This document shows positions 10,756 to 22,000 of a DNA stretch of 64,000 nt, piece by piece. The DNA comes from Smallanthus sonchifolius (taxonomy: Eukaryota; Streptophyta; Magnoliopsida; Asterales; Asteraceae): assembly GCA_023525975.1 (NCBI GenBank), contig CM042040.1, positions 56,575,486-56,639,485 of the forward strand. Reading direction: 5' to 3'. Position numbers and translations under genes: made by a program. The notes below the pieces were generated by a model. That model ran no database searches. It was not told the origin of the DNA and saw only the letters and a list, made by a program, of their open reading frames with translations. The stretch's first letter is position 1. Every line of letters starts with the position of its first letter.

Positions 10756-12260
10756 ACCAAACCGAATTATAAGGTGGTTTTATGTACGGATTAGATTTCC
10801 ACGAATTAGGTTCAGTTCGGATTGTGGTTCCAACAAAAAAATCAACCCGAAAAACCCGAATCGAATAAACCGAAAAAACTGTAACCCGGACGATGAACAC
10901 CCCTAGTAAGGCCCTATTCCGGCTTCTCTATTAGGTTGCTCCCATGGCCTGCCCTTTAGGGGTACGGGATGTACGACCGCACAGGTCCTGTTTTTGCGGG
11001 GGCCCAAATTTTTATTTTTTCTATATATTACATATTTAAATTAATTTTAAAGCAAAAACATATAAAGATTATAAAGCAATAACACTTTAAAACCCATTAA
11101 AAGTTTTTTTAAAACTAACCCAACATCTTTTTTAGTTTTAGCCCATCTAAACTCATTTAACTCATCTAAAATTATAAACTCATTTAACTCGATTAAAAAA
11201 TGGATAATATCATATATATATACCCATGTAAACATGGGTAAATATCATATATACTTAATTTAAATAATTTTTTACTTTATAATCATTCTACCCTTATCCA
11301 TTATATGATTTTTTTAAACCTAATTTTTTAGTTTTATCTAATACGTAAAAGATCACTCGTTCTCCTATTCTTGATGGCGACTATTGCGATTCTCCAAATC
11401 CATTTAGAAGATGATTGCGAGAAAGTTACAAAACGCTAATGCTATAAAAGAAAATTAGTAAATTTATAAAAAAATGAGAAAAAATCAAAATAGTATTTTG
11501 AGAAAACTATTTTTTATGGTTATAAAATTCTAAAGTTGAAAATGTGTAAATATGAAATTTCAATGTTAAAAATTGGTAAACATGAAATATTAAAGTTTAG
11601 ATAAATAAGGGTAAAATGGCCATCTTTTAAATGGTTTTTAATGAAATGGGTATATATGATATTATTACATGTTTGTAAGGGTATATATGATATTTTTAGT
11701 TTTTGTTTGGTATATATGATATTTTTCAAGTTTGTACGGGTATATACGAAATTGCCCCACTAAAAAATTAAACATTTTTAAACGTAATTAAAAAAAACTA
11801 GCGACAAGGAAATAGAATTTGAGGGACGCCCTCAGGGGCTTCAATCGACAATCGGAAATCACTCTATCTTTTAGGGCTTCAATCAATTGAACCAAAAAAA
11901 CCGATGGCCGTATCAATATTTTTTTCACATATAACTTTATATTATATTTAGGGACACATTTTTTTCAAATTATACAGAATACCCGAAATCTCAGGAACGG
12001 CTCTGCCGACCCCGATATCCAAATGCAGTAGCTGACTGCTAATGATGTAACAATCAGCCTAGCAATCTTAAAACTTATTTCCATCTTTCCACGTGTTTGG
12101 TGTAGTCAATAAATTGGTTGGTTTACTCGTGACATACCAACATACCACTTTTATTTAATTGAGATAAGAAACACAAACATCAAACTTTAATCATAAAAAA
12201 ATTACACAAACAGATCGATGACAACATTTGTCATAAACTTATTTATGTTAAAAACATGGT
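10756..12260. other. Non-coding repeat-rich spacer
   Basis: No gene seen. 10756-10905 is rich in AACCGAA/CCCGAA motifs typical of a degraded MITE. A perfect palindrome TACCCATGTAAACATGGGTA lies at 11221-11240. 11640-11750 repeats GGTATATATGATATT several times. A partial copy of the first exon of the adjacent small gene is at 12021-12072. Confidence 0.5.
12021..12072 (-). pseudogene. Duplicated fragment of neighbour's first exon
   Basis: The minus strand reads ARLIVTSLA and then shifts frame. It matches the start of the protein at 12261-13289 (ARLIVASLA) at about 85-90% of bases over 50 positions, with a 3-base insertion. It lies downstream of that gene and lacks a start codon. Confidence 0.65.
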
Positions 12261-13289
12261 TTAAGAATCACGGGAGTTGACGATGAAATTTTGGCGAGTG
12301 AGAGGGTTTAGGACAACTGGAGGTCCAGCAGTGCGAGGCCATGCGTTTTTCATCTTCTCGGTTTCGTCTTGCCATTCTTTGCTCATTGTTCTCGGAGTCG
12401 TACCTATTCAAAATATGCAAATTATTGATATTTCATACAAATTGTAAATATTACGATCTGTTTTGATAAAAAAAAATATTGAACTATAATTCCTTAATTC
12501 ATGTAAGTTCAAGTATAGGGGTCATTTTGTAATTACTAGAAACTATATTTTAGTTTGTATTTACATGTATGTAAAGTCTAGGGGTTATACTGTTGAAAAC
12601 CAAACTTGGTAACCACCAAGGACACATGTCGCGAAATTGTGGAAGAGGAATGGATGACATAGAGTTCTCGCAACTCTTCATTGTGGCGGTTACAAATGAC
12701 GGTTACAAGTTAGGATTAACTATGAATAGGTTGCAAATTTAAAGTCCCGTAAACAATCAAGAATTCACAATTCAATGAAGTTTGTGTTATTGCAATTGTT
12801 GTTCGTAATCAAGGGGTCAACAAAAAATACCATTGAAGAACCTAAGTTAACTAAGCTGACTGAAATAATCGAAAATTGGATTAATTTTTCTTATATCACA
12901 ATTCGGTTCTGTTACATATATTTACAAAATCAAATTAAACAACCATTATATTGAATCACGAAAACAATGTAATCATGTTTATTAGTCATTTTAAAAGAAA
13001 ATTAAACAAAATTTGAATTTTTGTTAACATTAGTATATATCAAACCCCGTTTTAGAAGATGTTAACAGAAAACAAAATGATTTCCAACATTCAAGTGATT
13101 GAATTTGAAAATCAATAATCAGAATTCAGATAGTATTGGTTTTTATAAAAAAAAATGTATAAAAGTCTAAGATCCATATAAGATTCTACAAAACAACTTG
13201 CCTCCAAAAAGCTTATTGTCTGAAACAATATGATCCATTGTGAACCCAAATACAGTAGCTGCTAATGATGCAACAATCAGTCTAGCCAT
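12261..13289 (-). CDS. Small conserved-looking protein (76 aa), two exons
   Basis: Exons are 13202-13289 and 12261-12403. The joined frame starts MARLIVASLAATVFGF and ends QNFIVNSRDS. Residues 1-17 are hydrophobic and could be a membrane anchor or organelle-targeting helix; the rest is polar with a WPRTAGPPVV motif. The intron donor is GC (AG|GCAAGT) and the acceptor AG; the nearby GT donor would shift the frame. A TTTTTCAG acceptor directly before the ATG and a possible AAAG|GTAATC donor near 13430 suggest a 5'-UTR intron. I cannot name the family with certainty. It resembles short plant proteins thought to be mitochondrial, which is an impression only. Its duplicated first exon lies downstream. 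Confidence 0.65.
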
Positions 13290-14889
13290 TTTTGTACCCT
13301 GAAAAAGAAAACAAATATACATTTAGTGTAACTGTTACATCAACGTACATACACCGCTTCTAAGGTAACTTTTGTATCAAAATCGAAGATGGCCTTCACA
13401 AAACGAAGATGTTCTTGAGAGGATTACCTTTGCGTATGAAATAATGTGATGAAATGTGGATTACAAAAATATGGATGGGATAGTTGTACATTTGTTGTTC
13501 CGAACAAACCTATACATATGAAAATGTCAAGATCCATCTTCCTTATTTGTCTCCCTCACACGTGTATTAATATTTCAGTTTTTATTGAAAAGCTATAAAA
13601 AAGGTGAAATATCGAAATATAAAAAGTTTAAAAACTCTCTGAAATCGATGTAGAATTAAAATATTAAAAAATCATAAAAGCTCAAGAAAGTGAACACTTT
13701 GATTTTTATTTAAACCTAGTAAGATTTAGCCTGCGCTCCATCGTCGGAAAACATATATTAAAAATAATATACGCAAATGTTCATCGGTATATTTGCGGGT
13801 CGATTTTTAATAATAAAACATATTTTATATTACAAAAACGCGTTGCAAGGGTATGTTCGAAAGTGTTTATGAACACGAATACTAATTTAAAAGAAAAAAA
13901 ATTAAAAAAAAATCGGAAGATGAAAAAAAAAGAAAACAAATGTACACGCCACGACGATACTTTAAGAAAGTAGAGTAACTAAAATACAAATTTAACATTC
14001 TTAAAAACATCATATTTTAAAAATATAGCCCAAATTTATATTATTAAGAAAACTAAAAAAACACAATTTTTTAATTCATATTATTAAGAAAAAAAATAAT
14101 GTTGACTATAGCGGCACCGCTAGCGTCAGCAATTGAACCGACGAGAGGGGGGTTTGGGATTCGAACACGCGTCTCGCGAGTGAGGAACCAAGGCACGGAC
14201 CAGCTCTGTCCAATCTTGTTCACATGTCGCATCACTCAGAGTGTGTGTGTGTGTGCAAGTTTATATATAACTTTTGTCGCTCCATCTCCGCAAGGGCAGA
14301 GAACCCGTTGGTGAGAAGCTATAAAAAATTACACATTTTTAACCGTTACATATGGTACGTAGGAGTTAAAAAATGTGTAATTTAACCACTTTTGAAAAAA
14401 AACGTACCAAAAAATCGCCGAGTGTTTTTTTCTTAAATTTTTTTTTTTTGCAAAAACGTTGTACCTATTTATGTATGTAACATTTGTGTTCCGTATGTAA
14501 CATGCTGAGTATGTTTATCTAGCTTCCATGAAACTAGATCTATGCTTTTTATGCGATTCCATGCGTAAAAACTTGGTTTTTAAGTATCAAATCCTAGTTT
14601 TACCTATAAATCCATTTCAAACTCAAAACAAAAGATTTGAAGCCAAATCTTACCTGGATTTCGAGTGCTCCTTCCTTTTCCTTCCAGAAGTGATTCAAGA
14701 CGAATTGGTTGCAAGTTGAAAGGCTTCAACGGTGATTCTTGCACTTTCTCTCTCTAGAATGCTCTAACTTCTCTCTCTAGGTTTCAAATGAAGGTGGTGA
14801 ACTGAGGGTGGCTGATTAGGGTTGCTAGGGTTAAGGGGAATGTCCCCCAAACTTTGGCTTTGCCTGTTTTACCCCTTTGCATCATTCGT
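13290..14889. other. Intergenic spacer with a perfect-type hairpin
   Basis: No convincing gene. The likely 5' UTR and promoter of the small minus-strand gene occupy the left part (a further UTR exon may lie near 13431-13560). At about 14323-14383, AAATTACACATTTTTAAC and its near-perfect inverse flank a short loop, a MITE-like hairpin. 14150-14230 has a tRNA B-box-like phrase (GGATTCGAACAC) without a matching A box. Confidence 0.4.
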
Positions 14890-15505
14890 TCTCGACCCCG
14901 ACATAATAAAACGCGTCGGTTTTCGAGATGTTATAAGTCGAATAATTAAGGGTAAGACTCCTTCATTTCCTCTTCGACTTCCCATGTATCATGAATGGTC
15001 AGACAAACCTCAGACTTAACTATCCTCTTTTTCAAAAACGAAAATTCCCTTTACAGTGAGACACTTTTAACAGTACATTATCCCTAACCTGGAATTCGAT
15101 GGATATCCGCAAGATTTTTGTCTATCTTGTGCGGCTTTCATGCAGGCTTTAATCTAGTCAAACTTATCTAATATAGCTTTAACAACTTCCAGGCTTCAAA
15201 ATTCTTTATGGCCAATTTCTCCCCAACATAATGGCGTCCTACATCGTCTACCATACAACGTCTCGAAAAGCGGCATGCCTATTGTCGAGTGATAGCTATT
15301 GTTGTAGGAGAACTCCGCTAATGGCAGGTGGTTGTTCCAACTATCGCTGAAGTCGATTATACATGCACGAAACATGTCCTCTAAGGTTTGGATGGTCCTT
15401 TCGGATTGGCTATCCGTTTGAGGATGATATGTTGTGCTGATGTTCAATCGTGTACCTATCACTTCGTGAAATTTCTTCCATAACCTTGACGTGAACTGCA
15501 TGTCT
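14890..15505 (-). pseudogene. Ty3/gypsy integrase fragment
   Basis: From 15501 down to 15196 the minus strand is open and reads as the second half of a gypsy integrase core: YHPQTDSQSERTIQTLEDM, then PLAEFSYNNSYHSTIG and YGRRCRTPLCWGE. Below 15196 it continues in broken frames (ACMKAAQDRQKS). Both ends are truncated and no LTRs are attached. It is an isolated relic. Confidence 0.8.
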
Positions 15506-15624
15506 CTGTATCAAGGTGTGAGTTAAGGTGTTCTTCCTAAGTGGTTCAGGGTTATAGTCACATTGTAGACATTGGTGTAAATTTAGTAGTAGGTTTAAAG
15601 GTGTGAAAGTTAACCGTTCAAAAA

Positions 15625-16125
15625 ATGGTAACTTTACACAATAGTAATCAAGTTTTTCAAGTGTTCCATTTAAGTCACTCAAAGTATTTTTGTCCCTGTA
15701 AAGTCACTCAACTTTCGGTAGGTGTTCCAATCCTATGTAATATTTTTATAAATGTTTAATTTTTTTTAAAATTGAATCAAATAAATGAAACATATATGAA
15801 TCTTGTTTACTATTTAGCAATTATTTTTTTCAATTCGACTTAAATATAACAATTTTGAAAGTTGTTTATTATTTGGTGATTTTTTTCCTTCACTATTACC
15901 TCCTATTTTAAATTAATTGGAATAAAATTTTCACTTATTGATAACTAATATTCATATATATTTAATTTGCCTCATTCAGTTGTAAAAAATTTAAACATTT
16001 ATAAAAATATTACATAGGACTGAAACACTTAGTGAAAGTTGAGTGACTTTAGATGGATAAAAAAAACTTTGAATGACTTAAATGAAACACTTCAAAAACT
16101 TAATTACTATTTAGTGAAGTTTTTT
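15625..16125. mobile_element. Fold-back MITE, copy 1
   Basis: About 500 bases with long imperfect inverted arms. The left arm reads TTACACAATAGTAATCAAG...AAAGTCACTCAACTTTC...ATTTTTATAAATGTTTAAT and the right arm is its inverse. A second copy forms the arms of the element at 26950-28060. It codes for nothing. Confidence 0.75.
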
Positions 16126-16246
16126 CTTAAAAAACGATAAGCAATAAGCTTGCAAAAAAAAATAGGTGTATTTTATTGTAAAATAAATTAACTAATAAAA
16201 AAATAAAATTCATTGTTAAGAAAAGCACTTAATAGATTTTTTTGGA

Positions 16247-17447
16247 TCCCTATTATAATAAAAAAAACTAAATGGTCTTGTCACTTGGTATCATCACATT
16301 TAATTTTATAAATTTTTCTTCCAAAAACCACATTTATACACTACATTTAATATTTCTATATTTAGTCTTTTTTTTGAAAAATTACATAAAATAACATTTA
16401 ACAAATCAATTTGATCATTATTACTACTTGCTAACATTTTTTTAAATTATCATCAAAAGTGAATATCTAAAAAAATCAAGAATAAAAAAATAGGATTTAT
16501 TAATTAAAATTATCATTAAAGTTTTATTATTAAAAATGATTTGTTAAAGTTTTATTATCAAAAAACAAGATTTTTTTTAATGTTACATATAAAATTTGAA
16601 AATACTACGTTTATATTTTAAATAAATATGTGTTAGAATAAAGTTTATTAATATTTAATTAGTAGTTTTTTTTAATTAAATTTGATATTTATAAATAATT
16701 TTTTATTTTAATTTATAAATTTTAATACTTAGTTTTTAATAAAATTAAGAAACATGCAAATAAAACTTTATTTTTTTTAAAATGACGAGATTTTTCTTTC
16801 AAAAAATATGTTTACAAGTTTCAATTCTAATTTATTTGTTTTATTTTTTCGTATTTAATTTTGGAATTTTAAATTTAATTGTGTCGAGATATTAAGGAGT
16901 GAAATTTTTAAAATTTGGATTTTTAAATTTTGAATTTAAAAAACGATATACTGTTGAAATTTAAATTTTATTTCTATCTTTTTATTATTTTTTAATAAGA
17001 GATTTAGTATTAAAAGTCGATTTTCCGCATACAAGTACAAATAGTATCCGTCAATCAGAGTATCTTGATGATGATTTTGATGAAAGTTTATAATCTGTTG
17101 ATTTTCTAATTGGACTTACACTATCAGGTTTATCAAACCATAAATTAGTTTTAAATGTATGTGTTCCAGTTATGTATATATTTAGAAATATTGATGAAAA
17201 AATGGTTTAGGTAATGTAACAAGACTTACGGTCAAATCACTAGGTAATCGCGCTATAGAAACGAATATTATATTTAGAAGCAACATTGGTCATTACAATT
17301 TTATTATTGGTCATTACAATTTTGTCCCTATAATTGAGTTAACATATTCAGACAAAACAATATCAAATTTGTCTAAAAAAGTTATTAAGATATTTATTAA
17401 TATAATCTTAACGTTTCATCTCGTGTAACACATGGAGTTAAAGCTAG
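16247..17447 (+). mobile_element. Helitron (truncated, with helicase remnant)
   Basis: The segment begins TCCCTATTATAATAAAA after an A and ends AGCTAG before a T, the A|T insertion context and TC...CTAG ends of Helitrons. A 3' hairpin, CTCGTGTAACACATGGAG, lies about 10 bases from the end. The last 400 bases retain a decayed Helitron helicase reading frame. The rest is extremely AT-rich and non-coding. Its left end resembles the Helitron in GALT1 intron 5. Confidence 0.65.
17030..17445 (+). pseudogene. Helitron helicase (Pif1-like) C-terminal remnant
   Basis: Frames read SEYLDDDFDESL, then LSNHKLVLNVCVPVM and FRNIDEK, then after a shift TRLTVKSLGNRAIETNIIF, and later ELTYSDKTISN. This is the order of conserved pieces in plant Helitron helicases (LPPHxLxLKxGxPVMLLRN, NGTRL, TPSD). 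Stops and frameshifts, and loss of the upstream Rep domain, show it is inactive. Confidence 0.6.
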
Positions 17448-18119
17448 TTAGGTTAATAAAGGCATGAGTACTAGGACGGCAACCCGTCACTCAATCAACG
17501 TATTCTTTTTTTTTAAGTTTTTTCTTAATTCTTAATTCTTAATTCTTAATTCTTTTTCTATCTGCAACCTCCTCTTCAGAGTAAATAATCAGGTAAGGTC
17601 GCCGAAAAACTTTCATTTTCCTTGCCTATCTTTCATTTTCTCTCATCGCTTTAACTCCTCTATAGATACAATTCAGAGGGTTATATTAGTAAAAAAAAAA
17701 CTTCTTTATTGAATGCTCCTGTAAGTAAGAAAATTTGTTTCTTCAAAGGGTCACCAGACCCCTGACACTCCTGTGGTTCAACTCATAAATAGGAATCCTG
17801 TCTAAACACATATAAACTTTCATATTCGACTCCTAAATATCAATGTTCTAAACACATGTTGCAGCTATACAAATGTAAATGAGTAGAGCTTGAACTTGAC
17901 TCGTTTAAAGGTATTTTTCTAAAGCTCGAGCTTGACTCGTGAATAATATTCTAAACCCAGGCTCGACTCGTTTATTATTATTTATTGGTTTATCTACAAT
18001 TTTAATTATTTATAATTATAATTTTATATATAACAAAATATCTACTATATAATTATTTTTATCATAATTTTATAGTAAATACATATAGCATATTAAATAA
18101 AAGACCTGTTTAAACTTAA
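17448..18119. other. Intergenic spacer
   Basis: No gene seen. It includes a (TTAATTC)n run at 17524-17553, a short stretch with 'gagcttgaacttgactcg' repeats near 17885-17960 that look like MITE debris, and AT-rich DNA. Confidence 0.5.
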
Positions 18120-18160
18120 GTGAAGATTTTTTTTTTATTTTTTTTTATTTTTTATTTTTT

Positions 18161-18280
18161 TGTTGCGATCATACCAGCACTAAATCACCGGATCCCATCA
18201 GAACTCCGCAGTTAAGCGTGCTTGGGCGAGAGTAGTACTAGGATGGGTGACCCCCTGGGAAGTCCTCGTGTTGCAACATT
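18161..18280 (+). rRNA. 5S rRNA sequence (retroposed, likely pseudogene)
   Basis: It covers the whole plant 5S length. CAGAACTCCGCAGTTAAGCG (A box region), GCTTGGGCGAGAGTAGTA and the C box GGATGGGTGACC are intact. Differences from the usual plant sequence are few: altered first bases (TGTTGCGATC), TAAATCACC in the first loop, ACCCCCTGG for ACCTCCTGG, and a changed last few bases. The termination T-run is weak (ATTTCTTTT), so a pol III transcript is possible. It is single, not in a 5S array, and sits in a retroposed insert. Confidence 0.85.
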
Positions 18281-18288
18281 TCTTTTAA

Positions 18289-18537
18289 GTTTTAGTAGCT
18301 AAGCACGAAAAAGCTTGCCTCGTGAATCAGCACGTGTTCGTACCGTTTGCCTTTGACACCTTTGGCGCTCTCGCCCCTGATGCGGTACGGTTCCTTAAGC
18401 GGGTTCAGCGGGTGGTCAGCAGTAACACCGCATATATTTATGGGGGGAACTTTGTGTTTAGTAGAGTAGGATTTGCTATTCAGAAGGGGGTAGCGGCGCA
18501 GCTTGTTGCCCGTCTACCTGCCATTAGTTTGTAATTG
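18289..18537 (+). pseudogene. 3' end of a non-LTR retrotransposon ORF
   Basis: The open frame reads from eight bases after the 5S end to a TAA, with no in-frame start needed. Motifs include VFVPFAFDTFG, LKRVQRVV, FSRVGFAIQKG and QLVARLP. These match what I remember of the extreme C-terminus of reverse-transcriptase-type proteins abundant in Asteraceae genomes. A 30-base untranslated tail and poly(A) follow. Only the C-terminus is present, so it is a 5'-truncated copy. Confidence 0.6.
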
Positions 18538-18748
18538 TGACGGTCATCTCATTTCCAATTTGAACTCAAAAAAAAAAAAAAAAAAAGTGAAGATTGATAT
18601 GTGAAAAAACAGACTACGAGAAGAGCTCGGCTCACCAAAGAAAGAGAGAAGAGAAAGGACTGAGATTGACAAGTGGGTAGGTATGAGGTTGAAAGTGTAA
18701 CTTATTAAAAAAAAACAAGAAAGAATCTACAATTACTCTTCCGACAAT

Positions 18749-18930
18749 AAGAGAGAGAGAGAGAGACAGAGAGAGAGAGAGAGTAGCAGGTTGATCCTCT
18801 TTCAAGTTTTAAGTTGAAATATACATTTCAAGACACAAACCCCAGATCCCAGGTACCCTTACATCAAGTTGCAGCTTGATCCTACCTCCAATTTTACATC
18901 TATAATTTACTGCACCATTTTGTTCCCAGG
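18749..18930 (+). promoter_or_regulatory. GALT1 5' leader with GA tract
   Basis: A (GA)n tract (18749-18783) is followed by a probable 5'-UTR exon. A donor CCAG|GTAACA at about 18928 and an acceptor TTTAG shortly before the ATG at 19008 suggest a small 5'-UTR intron of about 65 bases. GA-rich leaders are common in plant promoters. Transcription start not determined. Confidence 0.45.
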
Positions 18931-19007
18931 TAACAGTTGCCTCTTGTTATCTTCTTAGGTTGATTATTTAATGGTGTAATTTCATCTGTTTAGAATGTGA
19001 TTTAGCT

Positions 19008-22000
19008 ATGAAGAAGTGGACTGGGGGTGTATTAATCATAGGGCTTACTTGTGTTTTACTTGTTAGTTATTATAGCTTCATTCAAAAACAACCAAAAAAA
19101 CAGTCTTCATATCAATTCTTCCATCCAAATCAACAAATTACTAGTAAATCCCTAAATTCCACTACAACCCCACACCTGGTTCATGTTGATGGACTTGATT
19201 ATCTCTTTAACTCCACTCACATGCCTAAACAAGAGGAAGCAAAGCCATTGTTGGTGTGGGGGCAAATGCGTCTTTTACTCTCTAGATCAGATTCTTTGCC
19301 AGAAACCGCTCAAGGAATTAAAGAAGCTGCCATGGCATGGAAAGAATTGAAATCTAGAATTGATGAAACCCGGGCCTCTAAATTTGATCATAGTAAGGTG
19401 GAGAAAAATTGTAGTTTCTCGGTTAGTGCGGTGAATGGTAGTGCTTTGTTTACTAGCAATGAGACTGTTATACTTGGGATACCTTGTGGGCTCATTGAGG
19501 ATTCTTCGGTTACACTTATTGCTATCCCTGATGGGAATCAAGATGGCTTTCAGATAGAATTTGTGGGGTTAGAAGGAAAGGACGACCCACCCGTGATTTT
19601 GCATTACAATGTGGTTTTGCCGGGAGACAACTTCACAAAGGAGCCGGTTATCGTTCAAAATACATGGACGTATAAATTTGGATGGGGCAAAGAGGAAAGA
19701 TGTCCGAATCACGGGTCTACAAACAATGTAAAAGGTATTTACTATTCCAAAATGTGTTAAAGGGCTTATCAGTCTTTTTTTCATTATGGCCTCATATTAT
19801 TGTTGGAATAGTTCAATACTTTGTAGCCTCTGATAACATTATATAGTTTCTTAATTTGCCACATTCAACTTGATCACATATTTTTGTTGTTTGTTCAAGT
19901 TGTTTAAGTTTCACTTATTGGATTGTTTGCATGTATTTCAGTTGACGGGTTGGTAAAGTGTAACGAGCAACTTACTAGAATGACCATGGATGAAAAATCA
20001 AATGCTTCCAATGTGAATGACCATAATCACATGAGTTCAAACTTTCCATTTTCGGATGGAAGTTTGTTTACTGCAACAATTGGGGCGGGTAAAGAGGGAT
20101 TTTATGCCACTGTAAATGGAAGGCATGAAACTTCTTTCGCTTATAGAGAGGTAAGGTATGATGATTTTAAGCTACAATTGCTATTCTTACTTTTAGATTA
20201 ATTTAGACCATCTTACCATATACAAACTCATTGTTATGAACATAACACCCTTGTTTTTAAACCTTAGTTTAGTGAAAACTATATTTTATGTAAGTTTCCA
20301 TTTTCTTACGGTTAACCCTGTTGTCAAAATTTTCAATTTTTTGAACTTTCAAGATCTAAGTTCCAAATTGGATTCAAATACATCCAAACACTTTAAACAA
20401 TATGAATAACCTTTACCAAAGTGTTTGCTATCAAATTAGCTCAATTCCGCACATGTCACGTCACGGGATTTACACACAACGGGTGACCGCCACCCTCAAT
20501 GTTTATAATAGTCCAAATTTGTTAACTTCATACAACTGAAGCACACCCAAAAACTTCTCTACAACTTGATTACGTTTGATTCTGAGTATTCGATATCATA
20601 CAAAAATGCATACAATTTCAATAAACGTTTGTGGATCTTGGCTTACCTAGTCATACGGCACGGGTGTGCCACTTCCTTATGCAGAAACTCGAACCATGGT
20701 TGGTGAGTGGGGTGAGAGTGAAAGGCGGTTTGCGTATCATATCTACATTGGCTACAGGCTTGCCGGTGTCTGAAGATGTTGACATGGTTATGGATGTTGA
20801 AGACCTCAAAGCTCCATTGATACCTAAAAAAAGCAAGAGGCTTTTACTACTCATCGGGGTTTTCTCTTCTGGCAATAACTTTAAGAGGCGTATGGCTTTG
20901 AGGAGATCTTGGATGCAATATGAAGCCGTTCGTTCTGGGGTGGTTGTTGTCCGTTTTTTTATAGGTCTTGTAAGTGACAGGCAGGCACATTTATGTATAA
21001 ATTGTTTTTAAAAGAATCCATTCAATGGGTTATTTATTGATTAGTTTATCTTTGAGTTGCAGCACAAGAACAAGCAAGTTAACTTTGAGCTCTGGAGGGA
21101 AGCTCAAGCCTATCAAGATGTTCAATTGATGCCCTTTGTAGATTACTACAGCCTCCTCACTTTAAAGACCATTGCAATTTGCATTATGGGGGTATGTATG
21201 TAACTAAAAGAGAGTTTTGGTCTTCTGGAAATGAATTACAATCTGTTTTTTTTAACTTGAACTATTATCATGGATGTGATGGTTCGGTTTTGAATTATTT
21301 ATCGTCACAATTTTGCAGACGAAAATCTTGCCTGCAAAATACGTAATGAAAACAGACGATGATGCTTTTGTGAGAGTGGATGAAATTCTTGCTAGTCTCA
21401 AGACCAAGACTTCTGATGGGCTCTTGTATGGTCTTGTATCACTTGATTCTAAACCACAAAGGGACGAAGGCAACAAATGGTATATTAGTACCGAGGTATC
21501 TGTTGCATCTTTCTAATCTTTACACCCTTGTTAGTCACTAGGTTAGAAAACCCATATATTACATGGGTTGGATAAAGAAAAAATTAAATAGTAATTAGTA
21601 ATGATGGTTTAGAATTATAAAACAATTAAACATTTTAATTGATGATTAACAAAATTTTGAATTAAAAAAATTTATAGATAAAAATTGAAACGAGTTATTA
21701 ATCTAGTTGTTATAATGGAGTTAATTAATATGTAAAAACAATCTTGATGATATAATAATTATCCATAATACAAATTTATTTTTCAAAATTTATAAATAAC
21801 GTCAGAAATTATTACTATCTGTAATTAATTTCATATTAAAATTATTTAGTTGATGATATTATAACTATCCATAATTAAACTTATATTAAATATTTAAAAA
21901 TATATTCTTTTGATATCATTATTATTTAATATCATTATTTAATAGGAGAGAGAAGCGGGAAAGTAAGGGTGAGAAAACAGCAGAGAGTGACAAGTGTCTC

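Larger units (their letters stand above)
18120..18595 (+). mobile_element. 5S rRNA / non-LTR retrotransposon chimeric insertion
   Basis: A near-complete 5S rRNA sequence (18161-18280) runs straight into the last 82 codons of a reverse-transcriptase-type ORF (18289-18537), then a poly(A) run (18568-18586). GTGAAGATT occurs at 18120-18128 and at 18587-18595 and brackets the whole insert, as target-site duplications do. A T-rich tract (18129-18161) separates the left repeat from the 5S. It ends about 410 bases upstream of the GALT1 start codon. Confidence 0.75.

Noticed and set aside
14099..14314. 71-codon plus-strand frame
   Set aside because: It overlaps a tRNA-B-box-like repeat and has no family resemblance.
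18322..18534. Open frame as an independent host gene
   Set aside because: The frame continues upstream to just after the 5S without a start codon and matches a retrotransposon C-terminus.
18120..18595. Cassandra-type TRIM (5S in its LTR)
   Set aside because: There is one 5S copy, no TG...CA LTR ends, no primer-binding site, and a poly(A) tail with 9-bp flanking repeats, which fit non-LTR retroposition instead.
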